Under the pieces are notes generated by a model. The model did no database searches. It was not told where the DNA came from and saw only the letters and a program-made list of their open reading frames with translations. A program made the position numbers and the translations under genes. From Erythrobacter sp. ANT-B3C2 (GTDB taxonomy: Bacteria; Pseudomonadota; Alphaproteobacteria; Sphingomonadales; Sphingomonadaceae): a stretch of DNA of 64,000 nucleotides. Of this stretch, positions 1-8,458 are shown piece by piece. Each line of letters opens with the position of its first letter. Positions within the stretch are counted from its first letter, which is position 1. The stretch is from NCBI GenBank assembly GCA_001683845.1, contig LXQI01000001.1, positions 1 to 64,000 of the forward strand, in the 5' to 3' direction.

Positions 1-847
1 GATTGCGACGATTGAAACGATACTCGAATTCCTTGACGTAGCGACCAAGGTATTTCGGGCTGACGCTGGTATGCGTCCCGTTGATCGAGCACTTGAGATG
101 CCGCCAGAAATTCTCGATCCCGTTCACTGACACGACCTCGGCAAGGCGGTAGTCGTAATAGGCATACTCTTCCGCGCCGTGGTTCACTGTCGCATGGCGA
201 TAGCCCGCCGCGCCAAGGCTCTTGTAGCTGTTGAGTTCGTCAGTGTGGACGATCCCGCCAGTCTGGACGTTGCTGGTCACGAACGGCTCTAGGGTTGCGC
301 GGCGCTGGTTGGGGACCACGGCGCAAACAACGTCGCCACCGCGCTGTAGCGCGCCGACAACGACTGTCTTGGCGTGCGAGCCGCGATTGTGCGTGCCCTT
401 CTTGACGCCGCCCATGAGGGTTTCGTCGATCTCGACATTCGTTCCCGGCCCGCCGATTGGGCGCTCGCCGTCAACGTCGGCCATGTGTTCGCGGATCAGG
501 CCAGTCATGCGCCAAGCCGTTTTGTAGGTGACGCCTAGCTGGCGCTGCAATTCCTTGGAGCTGACACCGTGCCGCGTGGTGGTGAACAGGTGGATCGCGT
601 AGAACCACAGTTGAAGCGGGGTGCGCGTCTGTTGGAACGGTGTGCCGACCGTGGGGTGCAGGTGGTGACCGCACCACTGGCAGGAATAGGCCCGCTCCGC
701 CTTGATGCGGAACCACTTGGACGGGCGCTCGCATGAAGGGCAGGTGAAGCCCTGACCGAACCGCGCTTCAAACAGGTGTTGAAGGCAGGTTTCGTCGTCC
801 GGAAACTTGCGGAAAAAGGCGGTGGTGGTGAGGGGCTTCGTGTCCAT
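1..847 (-). mobile_element. IS1595-family (ISXO2-like) transposase, 3' end outside the window
   Basis: An open frame on the minus strand starts at ATG 847 and is uninterrupted for 282 codons to the window edge, so the C-terminus is missing. It begins MDTKPLTTTAFFRKFPDDE. It carries an N-terminal zinc ribbon (CPSCERP about 30 residues in, then CQWCGHH), as in ISXO2-like transposases. A DDE-type core follows: VEIDET, then VHTDELNSY, then VNGIENFW and the YVKEFEYRFNRR stretch. These motifs and their order are typical of the IS1595 family, which moves by cut-and-paste and makes 8-bp target duplications. The terminal repeat is probably near 975-950, where the sequence reads GGGTAGATGGGCCC on the minus strand, but the other end is out of view so the pair cannot be compared. 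The gene appears functional as far as it can be read. Confidence 0.9.
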
Positions 848-972
848 GCACCATCATATAGCGCATCGAATTACGTATGGCAAGGGGATACACCCCTATT
901 CTTGATAATCGCCCGCCAGCGGATTGGTATAGAACAGCGGAACTTTAAAGGGCATAAAGACGTAGGGCCCAT

Positions 973-1452
973 CTACCCTAGACTGTCAATTGAATAGGGC
1001 GTTCCGGCGGCAGCGCGCGGGAAATTGGGGCGGCCATTCACCGGATCGTTGTGGATCTGCATGACTTCAACGGTCTCGCCGGTCCAGGGATTGGTCCAGG
1101 TGTCGAGCACTTCGCCCGTCTTTGGGCTGAGGTAGAACATGACCTCCCGGTTCACCATGCGCCAGCCGGTGCCGCGCTCCGGGTCTTCCACCTGCACGCA
1201 GCGTCGCACGTTCATGCCCTCGCCCCTGAACAGCAGCCTATCCCTCTCGCCGGGGGCTCGCGAATAGACGTTCGCGGCCCAGTGATAGACCGCGGTTTCG
1301 CCGTCCTGGACACCGCATTGGATGCGCTTGGCAATTTCGAGTGCGTCCTCCGCCACGTCCGGGTCCAGCACGCGAGCGGCGGCCGGGGTGCCAAGGGTGG
1401 CGACGGCTGCAATACTGGTGGCCAGAGCAGTCAGAGATTTCCGCAAGGTCAT
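973..1452 (-). pseudogene. DUF1838-family secreted protein, C-terminus cut off at the IS end
   Basis: The frame starts at ATG 1452 with a signal peptide of about 27 residues (SLTALATSIAAVATLGTPAAA). It continues with motifs I recognise from DUF1838 proteins: the FRGEGMNVRRC stretch, REVMFYLSPKTGEVL, TWTNPWTGETVEVMQ and IHNDPVNGRP. Members of this family are usually about 280 residues long. This one stops after about 159 residues with SIDSLG and a stop codon that seems to come from the edge of the adjacent insertion element. I therefore read it as a 3'-truncated gene. It is divergent from the catabolic cluster beginning at 1582 and shares that promoter region, including the palindrome at 1516, so it was probably part of the same regulon. 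An upstream in-frame start at 1503 is less likely because it would precede the signal peptide. Confidence 0.7.
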
Positions 1453-1478
1453 GGGTTTCCTCTCTACTAAGCAGACCA

Positions 1479-1490
1479 TTGTCCGAACGA
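1479..1490. promoter_or_regulatory. Imperfect second copy of the putative GntR operator
   Basis: TTGTCCGAACGA here matches 10 of 12 bases of the core TTGTCCGGACAA found in the perfect palindrome 39 bases further on. It lies just upstream of the DUF1838 gene on the minus strand. Two related sites in one divergent promoter region are what a dimeric repressor would use. The link to the regulator at 6429-7178 is inference. Confidence 0.45.
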
Positions 1491-1515
1491 AAGCGCGATT
1501 CAAGGTTGACTTTAG

Positions 1516-1531
1516 ATTTGTCCGGACAAAT
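1516..1531. promoter_or_regulatory. 16-base perfect palindrome, candidate operator of the GntR regulator
   Basis: ATTTGTCCGGACAAAT is a perfect inverted repeat in the 129-base space between the divergent starts at 1452 and 1582. The core TGT-CCGG-ACA fits the general T-G-T...A-C-A architecture of GntR-superfamily operators. The same eight bases TGTCCGGA recur at 7212-7219, directly between the GntR gene and its divergent neighbour. This makes autoregulation and control of the cluster by that regulator a reasonable prediction. Only the palindrome is seen directly. Confidence 0.6.
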
Positions 1532-1581
1532 TGTGAAGAGAGCAGATAGGCCCGATCTGCTCCGAAGGAGTCCTTGCCCCG

Positions 1582-2403
1582 GTGTTTGCCGCCAGTACCC
1601 TACTATTCGTCCCCGGATCGCGTCCTGACCGCTTCGCGAAGGCGCGGGCGGCCGGGGCTGACGTGACGGTGATCGATCTGGAGGATGCGGTCGCGCAGGC
1701 GGATAAGCAGGGCGCGCGAAGAGCCGCCCTCGCCGAAGTCGCGAAGGGTGGGGCATGGGCGCTCCGCATCAATGGTATTGCCACTGGGCACGGCATGGCT
1801 GACCTTCTCGCCCTGCATGAATCGGAGGATTTGCCAGCTTACTTGCTGATTTCCATGGTGCAGGAAGCGCGCGATCTTGAAATCGTCTCGGAGGTGCTGG
1901 GCGAACGCTGTCCCCGCCTCGTTCCACTGATCGAGACACCACGCGGTCTGCGCCATGCCTTGGCAATTGCGCAGGTTCCGGGCGTCGCCGCGATGATGTT
2001 CGGCGGCGGCGATTTTGCTGGTGAACTCAAGGTAGCTATGGCGTGGGAGCCGTTGCAGGCAGCGCGCCAGCAGCTGATCCTTGCTTGCGCGGAAGCGGGA
2101 GTTCCAGCGGTCGACGTGCCTTTCACCCGCCTCGACGATGACCCGGGCCTTGCCGAGGAATGCGCATGGTCCCGCGCCCTCGGCTTTTCCGCCAAGGCGG
2201 CCATCCACCCCGGACAATTATCCGCCATCCGCGAGGCGTTCCTGCCATCCGGCGCGGAGGTCGCCGAGGCTGAGGATGCATTGCAGGCCTATAGCGAGGC
2301 GGGCGGGAAGGCGCTCCGTCACAACGGCCGACTGCTCGAAGCGCCGCTAATCGGCCATTATCGCGAAATCGTCGCACGAAGCAGGAGACAGGCAGATGCG
2401 TGA
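1582..2403 (+). CDS. HpcH/HpaI aldolase / CitE-like acyl-CoA lyase
   Basis: A 273-residue protein of the CitE-like branch of the HpcH/HpaI family, which cleaves or forms 3-hydroxyacyl-CoA thioesters such as malyl-CoA or citramalyl-CoA. Family landmarks visible are LLFVPGSRPDRF at the N-terminus, VIDLEDAV (acidic pair at residues 34-35), Arg62 in ALRINGI, Glu118 in PLIETPRG, and Asp144 in FGGGDFAGEL. Glu118 and Asp144 correspond to the magnesium ligands. The start is GTG 1582, with GAAGGAG at 1564-1570 as ribosome binding site. It overlaps the MaoC gene by eight bases. In Pseudomonas itaconate catabolism a CoA-transferase, a MaoC hydratase and a CitE-like citramalyl-CoA lyase occur together, and the same three classes occur here. 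The true substrate in this cluster is not known. Confidence 0.85.
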   Translation: MFAASTLLFVPGSRPDRFAKARAAGADVTVIDLEDAVAQADKQGARRAALAEVAKGGAWALRINGIATGHGMADLLALHESEDLPAYLLISMVQEARDLEIVSEVLGERCPRLVPLIETPRGLRHALAIAQVPGVAAMMFGGGDFAGELKVAMAWEPLQAARQQLILACAEAGVPAVDVPFTRLDDDPGLAEECAWSRALGFSAKAAIHPGQLSAIREAFLPSGAEVAEAEDALQAYSEAGGKALRHNGRLLEAPLIGHYREIVARSRRQADA

Positions 2404-2905
2404 TGGCGTGGTCGAAATTAAACCTGGTCGATATCGGGAAAGCTTCGGCCGCTATTACGAGGATTTCGTCATCGGCGACATCTACGAGCATCGGCCGGGC
2501 CGCACGATCACCGATAGCGACAACATCTGGTTCACGCTGCTAACAATGAATACGCATCCGGCGCATTTCGATTACGAATACGCCAAGAAGACCGAATTCG
2601 GTAAACCGCTGGTCTGTAGTCCCCTGACGGTCGCATTGATGGTTGGCATGAGTGTTTCCGATGTTAGCCAAAAGGCCGTGGCCAATCTCGGCTGGGACGA
2701 CATTCGCCTGACCAATCCGCTGTTCCCCGGCGACACGCTCTATGCCGAAAGCGAGGTCTTGGAAATGCGGGAGAGCAAGTCGCGGCCCGAACAGGGCATC
2801 GTGAGCATCAGGACCATCGGGAGGAACCAGCACAGCGCCATCGTGTGCACGTTCAACCGCAAGATGCTCATCTGGAAGCGCGGCTTCGGCCCCGCCGACG
2901 ATTGA
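2396..2905 (+). CDS. MaoC-family acyl-CoA hydratase
   Basis: A 169-residue single hot-dog domain protein. The hydratase signature is clear around residues 40-60: TDSDNIWFTLLTMNTHPAHFD, with the Asp/Asn and His expected for (R)-specific hydratases, followed by FGKPLVCSPLTVALMVG. The reaction class is hydration of an enoyl-CoA or dehydration of a hydroxyacyl-CoA. Length and motif resemble mesaconyl-CoA or itaconyl-CoA hydratases more than the short PhaJ type. The start ATG 2396 overlaps the end of the lyase gene, so the two are probably translationally coupled. A lyase preceded by a hydratase would make and then split a 3-hydroxyacyl-CoA. Substrate assignment is inference. Confidence 0.85.
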   Translation: MRDGVVEIKPGRYRESFGRYYEDFVIGDIYEHRPGRTITDSDNIWFTLLTMNTHPAHFDYEYAKKTEFGKPLVCSPLTVALMVGMSVSDVSQKAVANLGWDDIRLTNPLFPGDTLYAESEVLEMRESKSRPEQGIVSIRTIGRNQHSAIVCTFNRKMLIWKRGFGPADD

Positions 2906-2931
2906 GCCGAGCCTTGGGACTGGAACAGACG

Positions 2932-4116
2932 ATGGCTATCGCCGAAACAGCCGTTCAGGAGCGCCGCACCATCGATCTGGACGAGGAGCGCTCCTACATG
3001 GACGCGATCGATCGCTGGCTCGAGCGCGAGGTGATCCCGGTCATAAAGCACCATGACCACAACGATATCTGGCCGGAGGAACTGGTCGGACAGATGGCGG
3101 AAATGGGCCTTTTCGGAGCGACCATCGCGCAGGAATATGGCGGGCTCGGCTTGCCCGCGACGACCTATGCGAAAATCGTGATGCGCATCTCCAGCCACTG
3201 GATGGCAATCACCGGGATCTTCAACTCGCACCTCATCATGGCAGCGGCAGTAGAGCGCTTCGGCACTCCTTCGCAAAAGGAGGCATGGCTGCCCAAATTC
3301 GCCTCGGGCGAAATACGAGGCGGCCTTGCGCTGACGGAGCCCAATGCCGGCACCGACCTGCAGGCTATCCGCATGGTCGCGCGGCGAGATGCTGACGATT
3401 ATGTCCTCAATGGTACGAAGACCTGGATCAGCAATGCCGTGAACGGCTCGTGTTTCGCGCTGCTGGCCAAGACCGATCCCGCCGCGCAGCCGCGATACAA
3501 GGGCATGAGCCTGTTCATCGTCGACAAGCGTCAGGGTCTGTCCGTCGGAAAGCAATTCGACAAGCTCGGCTACAAGGCCATCGATTCCGCCGAACTGGTG
3601 CTGGAGGATTACCGCATCCCAGCCAACCACCTCATCGGCGAAGAGGAGGGCAGAGGCTTTTTTCAGGCGACTGGAGGGCTGGAGTTGGGCCGCATCAATA
3701 TTGCCGCGCGGGGCGTGGGCCTGGCAGACGGCAGCCTGCGCCATGCCACCGAATACGCACAGCAGCGCGAGACCATGGGCAAGCCGATTGCGCAGCACCA
3801 AGCGATCCAGCTTAAGCTGGGTGACATGGCGACCCGCGCCCGCGCCGCCCGGCTGCTGACGCTCGATGCCGCGCAGGCTTACGACCGTGGCGAGCGCTGC
3901 GACATGGAAGCGGGAATGGCGAAGTATTTTGCTTCCGAAGCTGCCGTTGAGAACAGCCAGGAAGCGATGCGCATCTATGGCGGCTACTCCTACTCTAAGG
4001 AATACGACATTGAGCGCTACTACCGCGACAGCCTGCTGATGTGCATCGGGGAAGGAACCAACGAAATGCAGAGGATTATCATCGCCAAGCAGCACCTCAA
4101 AAACAATCCTGCCTAA
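2932..4116 (+). CDS. Acyl-CoA dehydrogenase
   Basis: A 394-residue flavoprotein with the full acyl-CoA dehydrogenase layout: an alpha-helical N-terminal domain, a beta domain with ALTEPNAGTDLQ (residues 133-144) and a C-terminal helical domain. The catalytic base position is occupied by Glu374 in CIGEGTNEMQ, so the enzyme should be active, introducing an alpha,beta double bond into an acyl-CoA and passing electrons to ETF. ATG 2932 is preferred because the frame upstream of it is the antisense-like end of the MaoC gene. It lies 26 bases after the MaoC stop and 10 bases before the first CoA-transferase, so it belongs to the same operon. A branched or dicarboxylic acyl-CoA is a plausible substrate given the neighbours. 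Confidence 0.9.
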   Translation: MAIAETAVQERRTIDLDEERSYMDAIDRWLEREVIPVIKHHDHNDIWPEELVGQMAEMGLFGATIAQEYGGLGLPATTYAKIVMRISSHWMAITGIFNSHLIMAAAVERFGTPSQKEAWLPKFASGEIRGGLALTEPNAGTDLQAIRMVARRDADDYVLNGTKTWISNAVNGSCFALLAKTDPAAQPRYKGMSLFIVDKRQGLSVGKQFDKLGYKAIDSAELVLEDYRIPANHLIGEEEGRGFFQATGGLELGRINIAARGVGLADGSLRHATEYAQQRETMGKPIAQHQAIQLKLGDMATRARAARLLTLDAAQAYDRGERCDMEAGMAKYFASEAAVENSQEAMRIYGGYSYSKEYDIERYYRDSLLMCIGEGTNEMQRIIIAKQHLKNNPA

Positions 4117-4126
4117 ACCACCCCCG

Positions 4127-5335
4127 ATGTCCGCAACCCTTCCCTTGGCCGGATTTCGCGTTCTGAGCGCCGAGCAGTACGGTGCAGGGCCTTATGGTAC
4201 GATGCACCTCGCGCAATTGGGCGCCGAGGTGATCAAGATCGAACCGCCGGCGAAGCACGGCAAGGTTGGGGGCGATACGGCGCGGGCAGTGGGGCCGCAC
4301 TTCCTGAGTGAAGAAGAAAGCCTCTATTTTCAAGCCTTCAACCTCAACAAGCGCTCCCTCTCGCTCGACCTCAACACCCAGGAGGGGCAGGCCATCCTCC
4401 ACAAGCTGGTGGAAAAAAGTCACGCGGTCGCCAACAATTTGCGAGGCGACCTCCCGGAAAGGCTGGGCCTGACCTACCCTGCACTGAGAGAGTACAACCC
4501 AGCGATCGTTTGTGCCCATTTGTCCGCCTACGGCCGCGACAACGAACGGGCACGCTGGCCCGGCTACGATTATCTGATGCAGGCTGAAGCGGGCTATTGC
4601 GCGCTGACCGGCGAACCTGGCAGCCAGCCGCAGCGCATGGGCCTATCCATGGTCGATTTCATGACCGGAACGCTTATGGGTTTAGGTCTCCTGGCGGCGC
4701 TGGTGGATGCGCAACGCAGCGGGCGCGGTCGCGACATCGATACGGACCTCCTTTCGGCCGCCATTCACCAGACCAGCTATCCGGCCCTGTGGTACATGAA
4801 CAAAGGCGATGAAGGTGGGCGCACGCCGCGCTCGGGCCATCCCACGGCAACACCCAGCCAGATGTTCCGAACGGCCGACGGTTGGATGTTCGTCATGTGC
4901 CAGCTTCCGAAATTCTGGGACATCCTGGTGAAGCGTATCGGCCGGCCCGACCTTGCTGAGGACCCGCGCTTCGCCACCAACGAGGATCGCCTGCGCCATC
5001 GCGAGGAACTTACCGGTTTGCTGGATGCGGAATTCTCGCAGCACGACATGGGATACTGGCAGGACTTTCTGGGTGGCCACGTCCCGGTTGCTCCGGTCCA
5101 TGGACTGGCGGATGCGCTCGATAATCCCTGGCTTCGGGAAATCGGTATGCGCGTGAAGGTCGATCACCCCTTGCACCCCGGCATGGAGGTGCTGGCGAGC
5201 CCGATCAAGGTCGACGGCAAACGACCGCCCAATCGGCCGGGACCGCTTCTGGGTGCGGACACTGAGGCGATTCTCGCTGATCTCGGACACCACGGCGACG
5301 AGATCGAAAGCCTGCGCAGGCAAGGGATCGTCTGA
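4127..5335 (+). CDS. CaiB/BaiF family III CoA-transferase (first copy)
   Basis: A 402-residue protein of the formyl-CoA transferase class. Recognisable features are the N-terminal LAGFRVLSAEQYGAGPYGT, LGAEVIKIEPP, LNKRSLSLDLNT, and the catalytic aspartate at residue 177 in SMVDFMTG. Such enzymes move CoA from a donor thioester (often succinyl-CoA or acetyl-CoA) to a carboxylic acid and form an interlocked dimer. It is directly followed, five bases later, by a second, divergent copy. The pair may form a heteromer or handle two successive acids in the pathway. No substrate can be read from the sequence. Confidence 0.88.
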   Translation: MSATLPLAGFRVLSAEQYGAGPYGTMHLAQLGAEVIKIEPPAKHGKVGGDTARAVGPHFLSEEESLYFQAFNLNKRSLSLDLNTQEGQAILHKLVEKSHAVANNLRGDLPERLGLTYPALREYNPAIVCAHLSAYGRDNERARWPGYDYLMQAEAGYCALTGEPGSQPQRMGLSMVDFMTGTLMGLGLLAALVDAQRSGRGRDIDTDLLSAAIHQTSYPALWYMNKGDEGGRTPRSGHPTATPSQMFRTADGWMFVMCQLPKFWDILVKRIGRPDLAEDPRFATNEDRLRHREELTGLLDAEFSQHDMGYWQDFLGGHVPVAPVHGLADALDNPWLREIGMRVKVDHPLHPGMEVLASPIKVDGKRPPNRPGPLLGADTEAILADLGHHGDEIESLRRQGIV

Positions 5336-5340
5336 TCGCC

Positions 5341-6423
5341 ATGGGCAAGCTTTCCGGCATCAAGGTCGTGGATCTGACGCAGTTTCTGCCCGGTCCTGCC
5401 ATGACGGGAATGATGGCCGATCAGGGGGCAGATGTTCAAAAAATCGAGCCACCCACTGGTGACCCGGCCCGGATGCAGGCGCCCTTCGAAGCAGGCCACT
5501 CGGTCTGGTTCGCCAATCTTAATCGGGGCAAATCCAGCTTGGTGCTGGACCTCAAGTCTGTCGATGGGTGCGCGCGTCTACGCGAGCTCTGCGTCCAGGC
5601 GGATGTCTTCGTGGAAGGTTTTCGCCCGGGCGTTATGAAGCGGCTGGGCTTTGATTACGAGACGGTGCGCAAGATTAATCCTGGCATTGTTTATTGCTCC
5701 ATCTCCGCTTTTGGACAAGATGGGCCGCTCGCTGGCCATGCCGCACACGATCTCGCGGTTCAAGCGCTCACCGGCTTCCTGTCAGTGAACGACGATAGTG
5801 AGGGAACGCCCGTCGTTCCGGGCGTGCCCGGCGCCGACATGGCCGCAGGGCTTACCGCGCTATCGGCGATCCTCATGGCGCTGCTGGCGCGCGAGCGGAC
5901 AGGGCAGGGCGATTACCTGGATATAGCCATGTTCGACAGCCTGCTTCCGTGGTGCGTGCACGTTGCGGGAAGCGCGATCGCGGGAGGAGAAAGCCCGGTC
6001 AGCAAGGCGCAGCGCTCGTTGGGCGGTGCGGCTTTCTACCAGGTTTATGAAACGCGAGATGGCCGCCATGTCGTTCTCGGGGGGCGCGAGATGAAGTTCG
6101 CGCGCAACCTGCTCGAGGCTCTGGGCCGCCTGGATCTCCTGCCCCTTGCTGAAAGGCCGGCGGGAGAACAAGGGGAGCTGGTCGCGTTTCTGCAACGCAG
6201 CTTCTTGACGAAGACCCGCGCTGAGTGGGAAAAATGGTTCGAGGGGCGGGACATTGCCTTCGCCCCCGTCCTCTGTTTTCGCGAGGCTTTGGACCGGGAG
6301 CACTCCGCTTGGCGGGGCCGGTTGGTGATGGCTGGCGACGGCGCCCATCACATCGCTCCTCCAATCCACTTTGCCGCGGAACACTGGTCGCCGGCTCCGA
6401 TTCCGCGGCTGGACTGCAGATGA
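5341..6423 (+). CDS. CaiB/BaiF family III CoA-transferase (second copy)
   Basis: A 360-residue protein of the same superfamily as its left neighbour but clearly divergent from it and about 40 residues shorter. Motifs: LSGIKVVDLTQFLPGPAMT, DVQKIEPPTGDP, LNRGKSSLVLDLK, and catalytic Asp166 in PGADMAAG. The shorter C-terminal part is closer to the racemase-like (AMACR) subgroup, so an alpha-methylacyl-CoA racemase activity is possible, although the aspartate in a GADM context fits the family in general. The gene ends five bases before the convergent stop of the GntR regulator. Confidence 0.85.
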   Translation: MGKLSGIKVVDLTQFLPGPAMTGMMADQGADVQKIEPPTGDPARMQAPFEAGHSVWFANLNRGKSSLVLDLKSVDGCARLRELCVQADVFVEGFRPGVMKRLGFDYETVRKINPGIVYCSISAFGQDGPLAGHAAHDLAVQALTGFLSVNDDSEGTPVVPGVPGADMAAGLTALSAILMALLARERTGQGDYLDIAMFDSLLPWCVHVAGSAIAGGESPVSKAQRSLGGAAFYQVYETRDGRHVVLGGREMKFARNLLEALGRLDLLPLAERPAGEQGELVAFLQRSFLTKTRAEWEKWFEGRDIAFAPVLCFREALDREHSAWRGRLVMAGDGAHHIAPPIHFAAEHWSPAPIPRLDCR

Positions 6424-6428
6424 GCCTC

Positions 6429-7178
6429 TCAACCGTCCACGTCGATGTGCATGGAATAGGCAAAGCGGTCGCCGGGGTGGTAGCTTACCGAAACTTCGAA
6501 CAAATTGCCCCTGTTGTCGAAGTAGCAGCGCAGGATGCGCAGGATCGGGCTGTTAGGCTCGACACCGAGCTCGCGCGCGATCTGCTCGCCCGCCGCGATC
6601 GCCTGGATGTCCTGCGTCACCTTGGCGATCCTAACCCCGGCATGAATTTCCAGCTGGCTGAAGAGCGGACCCGCTCCGAGGTCGAGCTGGTCCATGACAT
6701 CGCCCAACCGCTCGTGGAAGAAAGCGTCAGTAACCGCAATCGGCAGCGCATCGTCCGGATGCCGGCGCGCGCCGTGCACGCTGTGCCAGTTGCCCCCAGT
6801 GTCTTCGGCCACCTGCTCTGCGATCTCCTCCTGCAAGGGGCCGCTTTTGCGCGGTTTATACGTTACCTGAGTGTCCCGCGCATATTGCAGCAATTCGCCC
6901 ACGTTGGAGAGCGGCTGGTGCAACGCCCCGCCCCGCGCGGCAGCGGGCTGCACAACGGTGCCCGATCCACGTTTGCGGGCAATCAATCCCTCGGCCTGCA
7001 ATCGGCGCAGCGCCTCCCGGATCGTGAACCTGCTGGCCTGGTACTTGCGACACAGTTCGCTCTCGGTCGGGAAGGATTTGTCGAGGGAGAACTGCCCCTC
7101 CATCACCGCCTTGCGAAGCTCGGATGCAAGCTGCATGTAGCGCGGCTCGGCGGCCTCACGGGCCTTTCCGGTACTCAC
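6429..7178 (-). CDS. GntR-family transcriptional regulator, HutC (UTRA) subfamily
   Basis: About 249 residues. The winged-helix domain is near the N-terminus: YMQLASELRKAV, FPTESELCRKYQASRFTIREALRRLQAEGLI and KRGSGTVV are textbook GntR. The remaining 150 residues form a UTRA ligand-binding domain, ending with LRCYFDNRGNLFEVSVSYHPGDRFAY. HutC-type regulators are usually repressors released by a pathway metabolite. I chose GTG 7178. A TTG at 7190 with GGAGA upstream is an alternative giving four more residues. The gene is on the minus strand between two blocks of plus-strand pathway genes, and a copy of TGTCCGGA sits just upstream of it at 7212. It is the obvious candidate to control the whole cluster. 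Confidence 0.88.
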   Translation of the reverse strand: MSTGKAREAAEPRYMQLASELRKAVMEGQFSLDKSFPTESELCRKYQASRFTIREALRRLQAEGLIARKRGSGTVVQPAAARGGALHQPLSNVGELLQYARDTQVTYKPRKSGPLQEEIAEQVAEDTGGNWHSVHGARRHPDDALPIAVTDAFFHERLGDVMDQLDLGAGPLFSQLEIHAGVRIAKVTQDIQAIAAGEQIARELGVEPNSPILRILRCYFDNRGNLFEVSVSYHPGDRFAYSMHIDVDG

Positions 7179-7211
7179 TTTCCCAGGCAAGTGTCTCTCC
7201 GCGGTCCAGGC

Positions 7212-7219
7212 TGTCCGGA
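7212..7219. promoter_or_regulatory. Half-site TGTCCGGA in the gntR / mmgE divergent promoter
   Basis: The eight bases TGTCCGGA lie in the short space between the GntR gene start and ATG 7232 of the divergent PrpD-like gene. They are identical to the left two-thirds of the palindrome core at 1516-1531. The right half here reads AGG rather than CAAAT, so it is an incomplete copy. An 8-mer match alone could be chance; its position makes it worth recording. Confidence 0.35.
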
Positions 7220-7231
7220 AGGCGCGCGTGT

Positions 7232-8458
7232 ATGAGCGATGCGCTACTCTTGCAACTGGCGCGGCGCCTCGTCCGCCCGCCTGGCGAATGCGAGCGCGAA
7301 CGGGCACGCCTACACCTGCTCGACTGGCTGGCTTGCGTGGCAGGGGCGCGCACCAGCAAGGTCGCGGAAGTAGCGCGGCGGGCCGGTGGGGCGGGTTGGA
7401 CGCGGGCGGCCTGGCTCGGCAATGTTCTTGAGATGGACGACATTCACCGCACGGCGCTGCTCCACCCGGGGCCGGTCGTGTGGCCGGCAGCGCTGTCCTT
7501 CGCCGATGCGTGCATGGACGAGCGAATCGACGCCGCAGTGCGCGGATATGAGGCAATGATTGCCGTGGGCACGGCGCTCGACGGCTATCATTACGCTCAT
7601 TGGCACCCAACGACCACAGCGGGGATGTTCGGTGCTGCTGCTGCTGCCGGTTCACTTCTGGGCGCCGAGCCTGCGGAATACGTCAATGCGCTGGCCAATG
7701 CTGGGTCGGTGGCCGGCGGGCTGTGGCACATGCGCCATGACGACGTCCTCACCAAACAATGGCATATCGCTCATGTCGTCCGCACAGGTCGCGAAGCGGC
7801 ATTGTTCGCAAGGGCAGGGGCGACAGGGCCGGCGCGGTTGCTTGAAGGGCTGCAGGGTCTGTACGAAGCGATGACCCGGCAGGCGGGCGAGCTGGGCGGA
7901 AACGCTGCCGGTTGGCTGGTGCATGGTGTCAGCTTCAAGCCGTTCGCTGCCTGCCGCCACGCCCATCCGGCAATCGACGCCGCGCTCGAATTGCGATCGC
8001 AGGGAAAGCTCGAAGCTCCCTTTTTTTTAGAAACCTTTTGCGATGCGTTGACCTTTTGCGACCGGCCCGATCCGCGCAACGAGGTCGAGGCCAAGTTCTC
8101 GCTGCAGCATTCGGTCGCGGTTATCGCGGCGGGGCGCAATGCCGAGCCAGCCGATTTCACGTCCGAGGCCATTTCTGACCTCTCCCGGTTGCGGGCGCAG
8201 GTATCAGTCGCCGAGGATCCCGCCATCACGGCCCGCTATCCGGCCCATTTCGGCGCAAGGCTCAACGGCCTTGAACTGGTCGACACGCGGGGTGATCCCG
8301 AACGGCCGGTGGCCGAAGGTGGGATCGTCGCCAAGCTGCGCGTGTTGGCGGAATGGGGCGGCCTCGGCATCGGCGAGGTGCCTCGAGCGGTCGAGCTGGC
8401 TCTGCATCGTGACGACGCCGAGGCGCTCGATGCGATGATTGCGGAATGGCTGGCATGA
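7232..8458 (+). CDS. MmgE/PrpD family protein (first copy)
   Basis: A 408-residue protein of the MmgE/PrpD fold, which includes 2-methylcitrate dehydratase and cis-aconitate decarboxylase. Supporting stretches are LHLLDWLACVAGA, LEMDDIHRTALLHPG, GYEAMIAVGTALDGYHY, VSFKPFAACRHAHPAIDA and EAKFSLQHSVAV. ATG 7232 with GGAAGG ten bases upstream is the preferred start, since the ORF upstream of it overlaps the divergent GntR gene. The next gene overlaps it by four bases (ATGA). Two PrpD-family genes in tandem suggest a heterodimer or two similar dehydration/isomerisation steps on a polycarboxylic acid. No specific substrate can be assigned. Confidence 0.85.
   Translation: MSDALLLQLARRLVRPPGECERERARLHLLDWLACVAGARTSKVAEVARRAGGAGWTRAAWLGNVLEMDDIHRTALLHPGPVVWPAALSFADACMDERIDAAVRGYEAMIAVGTALDGYHYAHWHPTTTAGMFGAAAAAGSLLGAEPAEYVNALANAGSVAGGLWHMRHDDVLTKQWHIAHVVRTGREAALFARAGATGPARLLEGLQGLYEAMTRQAGELGGNAAGWLVHGVSFKPFAACRHAHPAIDAALELRSQGKLEAPFFLETFCDALTFCDRPDPRNEVEAKFSLQHSVAVIAAGRNAEPADFTSEAISDLSRLRAQVSVAEDPAITARYPAHFGARLNGLELVDTRGDPERPVAEGGIVAKLRVLAEWGGLGIGEVPRAVELALHRDDAEALDAMIAEWLA

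Noticed and set aside
2740-4095. 451-codon minus-strand frame opposite the acyl-CoA dehydrogenase
   Set aside because: It mirrors the codon pattern of the dehydrogenase, has no family motif and no ribosome binding site.
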